Below, in pieces: positions 51,146 to 52,552 of a DNA stretch of 52,552 nucleotides (position 1 is the first letter of the stretch; each line of letters starts with the position of its first letter). The notes under the pieces are model-generated. The model worked only from the letters and a program-made list of their open reading frames with translations, was not told the DNA's origin and made no database searches. Origin of the DNA: Acidobacteriota bacterium (GTDB lineage Bacteria > Acidobacteriota > Thermoanaerobaculia > Multivoradales > JAGPDF01); assembly GCA_014584695.1 (NCBI GenBank), contig JACTMI010000037.1:1-52552 (forward strand), read 5' to 3'. A program made the translations under genes and the position numbers.

Positions 51146-52552
51146 TCAGTCGTAGACGCCGTCGGCGAACCAGCGCGAGCTGCCGGTGTCGCGGAAGATG
51201 CGGACCAGCGCTCCCCCCTCGATCTCGAGATCCCAGTACTCGCGGTCGGTGGGCGACTCGGTCCACCAGCCCTCTTCGCTCCGCCAGGGCCCGGAGGCAA
51301 CCCGCACGCCGCCGGCGAGGCGCGGGCGCCGGGCGCGCGTCTCCTCCTCCGGCCCGAGCGGGCGCAGTGCCTGGGGGCGCCGCTCGGGGTCCAGATCGAC
51401 GGCCACCTCGAGTGGCGGGCGCAGCGTGCGCACCGCCAGCAGGCCGCGGGCGGGACGCGCTTCGGGAGCCGTGCGCGGCGGGGGCGGTGGCGCGTAGGGG
51501 AGCAACGCGAACGGCTCGGGGCGATGGCCCTCGACCGGGCGGGGCGAGCCGACCCGCTCGGGCCCCAGCAGCGCGAACAGCCGGGCGAGCGTGGTCGCCA
51601 GCCGGTCGGGGGCGAGAGCGGCGGGGCCGAACAGCGTGAGCTGCGCGGCGCGCGGACGGTCCGGCCGGGCGACGAAGGCGAAACCGGAGACGGCGGCCCC
51701 CGGCGGGCGCTCCTCGAGCGCCAGGCGGATCACCTGGAGGAGCGTCTTGGGGTCGCGCGTCGGCGCCGGCAGATCGACGGCGCGCAGATCGTGCCCGGCC
51801 GGCTCCAGCCGGAGCGCGGTCTCCAGCCGCGCGCAGCCGAGCCCCGCCGCCTCGAGCCGGCGGCAGAGGCGGTCGAGCGCCGCGCGGGCCAGGAACAGGA
51901 AGGGCTCGAGCGTGACGAGGGGCCACTCGAGCTCGACCCCCTCGCGGAAGTCCGGGGGCGGGGTGCGCGGCTCGAGCGGCCGGGGATCGCGGCCGCGGGC
52001 GATCGTCGACAGCTCGCGGCCGGCCTCGCCGAGCCGGCCGAAGAGCTCGTCGGGGGGGAGCCGCGCGAGGTCGCCGATCGTGGCGAGCCCCCAGCGGGCG
52101 AGGGTCTCGGCGATCGCGAGGCCGGGGTCGAGGCGGGCGAGCGGCAGCGGGGCGAGGAACGCCGCCTCCTCGCCGGGCGGCACGACGCGGGGATCGGCCT
52201 GCCGCGCCTCGCGCGCGGCGACCGCCGCGGCGAGCTTGCTCGACGCCACCCCGATCCGCGCCGGCAGGCCGCCGCGCGCGGCGTCGCGCTCGAGCGCGAG
52301 GGCGAGATCGCGCTCCGGCTGGCTGCCGCGGAAGCGCCGCGCGGCGCCGTCGACGTCGAGGTAGACGGTGCCGTCACTGGCCGACTCGACGCGCGGCGAG
52401 CAGCGCTCGGCGGCTTCGGCGAGCGCCTCGCTCGCCGCACGCTCGCACTCGGCGTCGCGGCCGCGCGCGATCAGGCGGGGCACCAGCGCGCGCGCCTGGG
52501 CGAGCGTCGCCCCCGGCCGCACGCCGGCGCGCCGCGCGGCGCGGGTGGCGGC
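51146..52552 (-). CDS. imuB: ImuB, Y-family polymerase-like mutasome protein (5' end outside window)
   Basis: The frame is open to the right edge: 469 codons before the stop, with the N-terminus missing. ARRAGVRPGATLAQARALVP and the following region are the Y-family palm; at the usual SIDE motif it reads SASDGTVYLDVDG, so the catalytic Glu is gone, as expected for ImuB, which is an adaptor rather than a polymerase. A helix-hairpin-helix (TIGDLARLPPDELFGRLG), little-finger region and the C-terminal ImuB tail YWDLEIEGGALVRIFRD to GVYD follow. It links DnaE2 to the sliding clamp in mutagenic repair. imuA, if present, would lie beyond the edge. Confidence 0.9.
   Translation of the reverse strand, partial: AATRAARRAGVRPGATLAQARALVPRLIARGRDAECERAASEALAEAAERCSPRVESASDGTVYLDVDGAARRFRGSQPERDLALALERDAARGGLPARIGVASSKLAAAVAAREARQADPRVVPPGEEAAFLAPLPLARLDPGLAIAETLARWGLATIGDLARLPPDELFGRLGEAGRELSTIARGRDPRPLEPRTPPPDFREGVELEWPLVTLEPFLFLARAALDRLCRRLEAAGLGCARLETALRLEPAGHDLRAVDLPAPTRDPKTLLQVIRLALEERPPGAAVSGFAFVARPDRPRAAQLTLFGPAALAPDRLATTLARLFALLGPERVGSPRPVEGHRPEPFALLPYAPPPPPRTAPEARPARGLLAVRTLRPPLEVAVDLDPERRPQALRPLGPEEETRARRPRLAGGVRVASGPWRSEEGWWTESPTDREYWDLEIEGGALVRIFRDTGSSRWFADGVYD

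Overview
The window is very GC-rich, densely coded chromosomal DNA from a Gram-negative (diderm) heterotrophic bacterium. Outer-membrane proteins (a TonB receptor and a DUF5916 barrel protein), lipoproteins, an ammonifying nitrite reductase NrfHA and a split imuB/dnaE2 mutasome are present. The secreted protein at 37375-38502 ends in a Cys-rich domain that I associate with Acidobacteriota (Thermoanaerobaculia-like) genomes. I therefore favour an uncultivated Acidobacteriota, with moderate confidence; no rRNA or tRNA gene is present to test it. I see no prophage, insertion sequence or CRISPR array. 43 protein genes or gene parts are called. The genes at both edges are cut: a secreted protein lacks its 3' part at the left, and imuB lacks its 5' end at the right.

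Layout. 1-6134: partial secreted protein, RmlB-like dehydratase, SCP2-like protein overlapping a SurA-DsbA-like lipoprotein, DUF4920 protein, DUF5916 barrel protein. 6229-10094: GT-C-like membrane protein, purine permease and pseudouridine synthase in an overlapping chain, then a cold shock protein with a strong terminator. 10159-16489: RNase D coupled to a membrane PP2C phosphatase, NUDIX hydrolase, CusF-like lipoprotein, CPA1 antiporter, MgtE. 16552-21202: LOG protein coupled to a helicase-exonuclease fusion resembling B. subtilis MrfA plus MrfB, then a vapBC module with a clear promoter. 21495-28678: ABC exporter pair, PhoH/PIN protein, GGDEF-EAL protein, ornithine aminotransferase. 28825-33552: two secreted proteins (one a pappalysin-type metalloprotease), TyrA, flavin amine oxidase. 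33536-38502: nrfHA, a twin 87-bp hairpin repeat, an esterase gene broken by a perfect 35-bp tandem duplication, and a secreted protein. 38634-48264: dnaE2, YdjM-like membrane protein, GNAT, fasciclin protein, universal stress protein, TonB receptor, small membrane protein. 48240-48710: 192-bp tandem repeat. 48748-52552: PAS-GGDEF-EAL protein and imuB.

Themes. DNA damage tolerance is prominent (dnaE2, imuB, MrfAB fusion, NUDIX). Cyclic di-GMP turnover has two dual-domain enzymes. nrfHA implies periplasmic nitrite reduction to ammonium. Many genes lack a Shine-Dalgarno sequence and instead have a TANNNT hexamer 6-9 nt before the start codon, the arrangement known from leaderless transcripts in Actinobacteria and Deinococcus. 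The most unusual items are the helicase-exonuclease fusion, the covarying twin hairpins at 35517-35708, the 35-bp duplication with a TGATG restart, the 192-bp repeat, and the RmlB homologue with Ile in place of the catalytic Asp.
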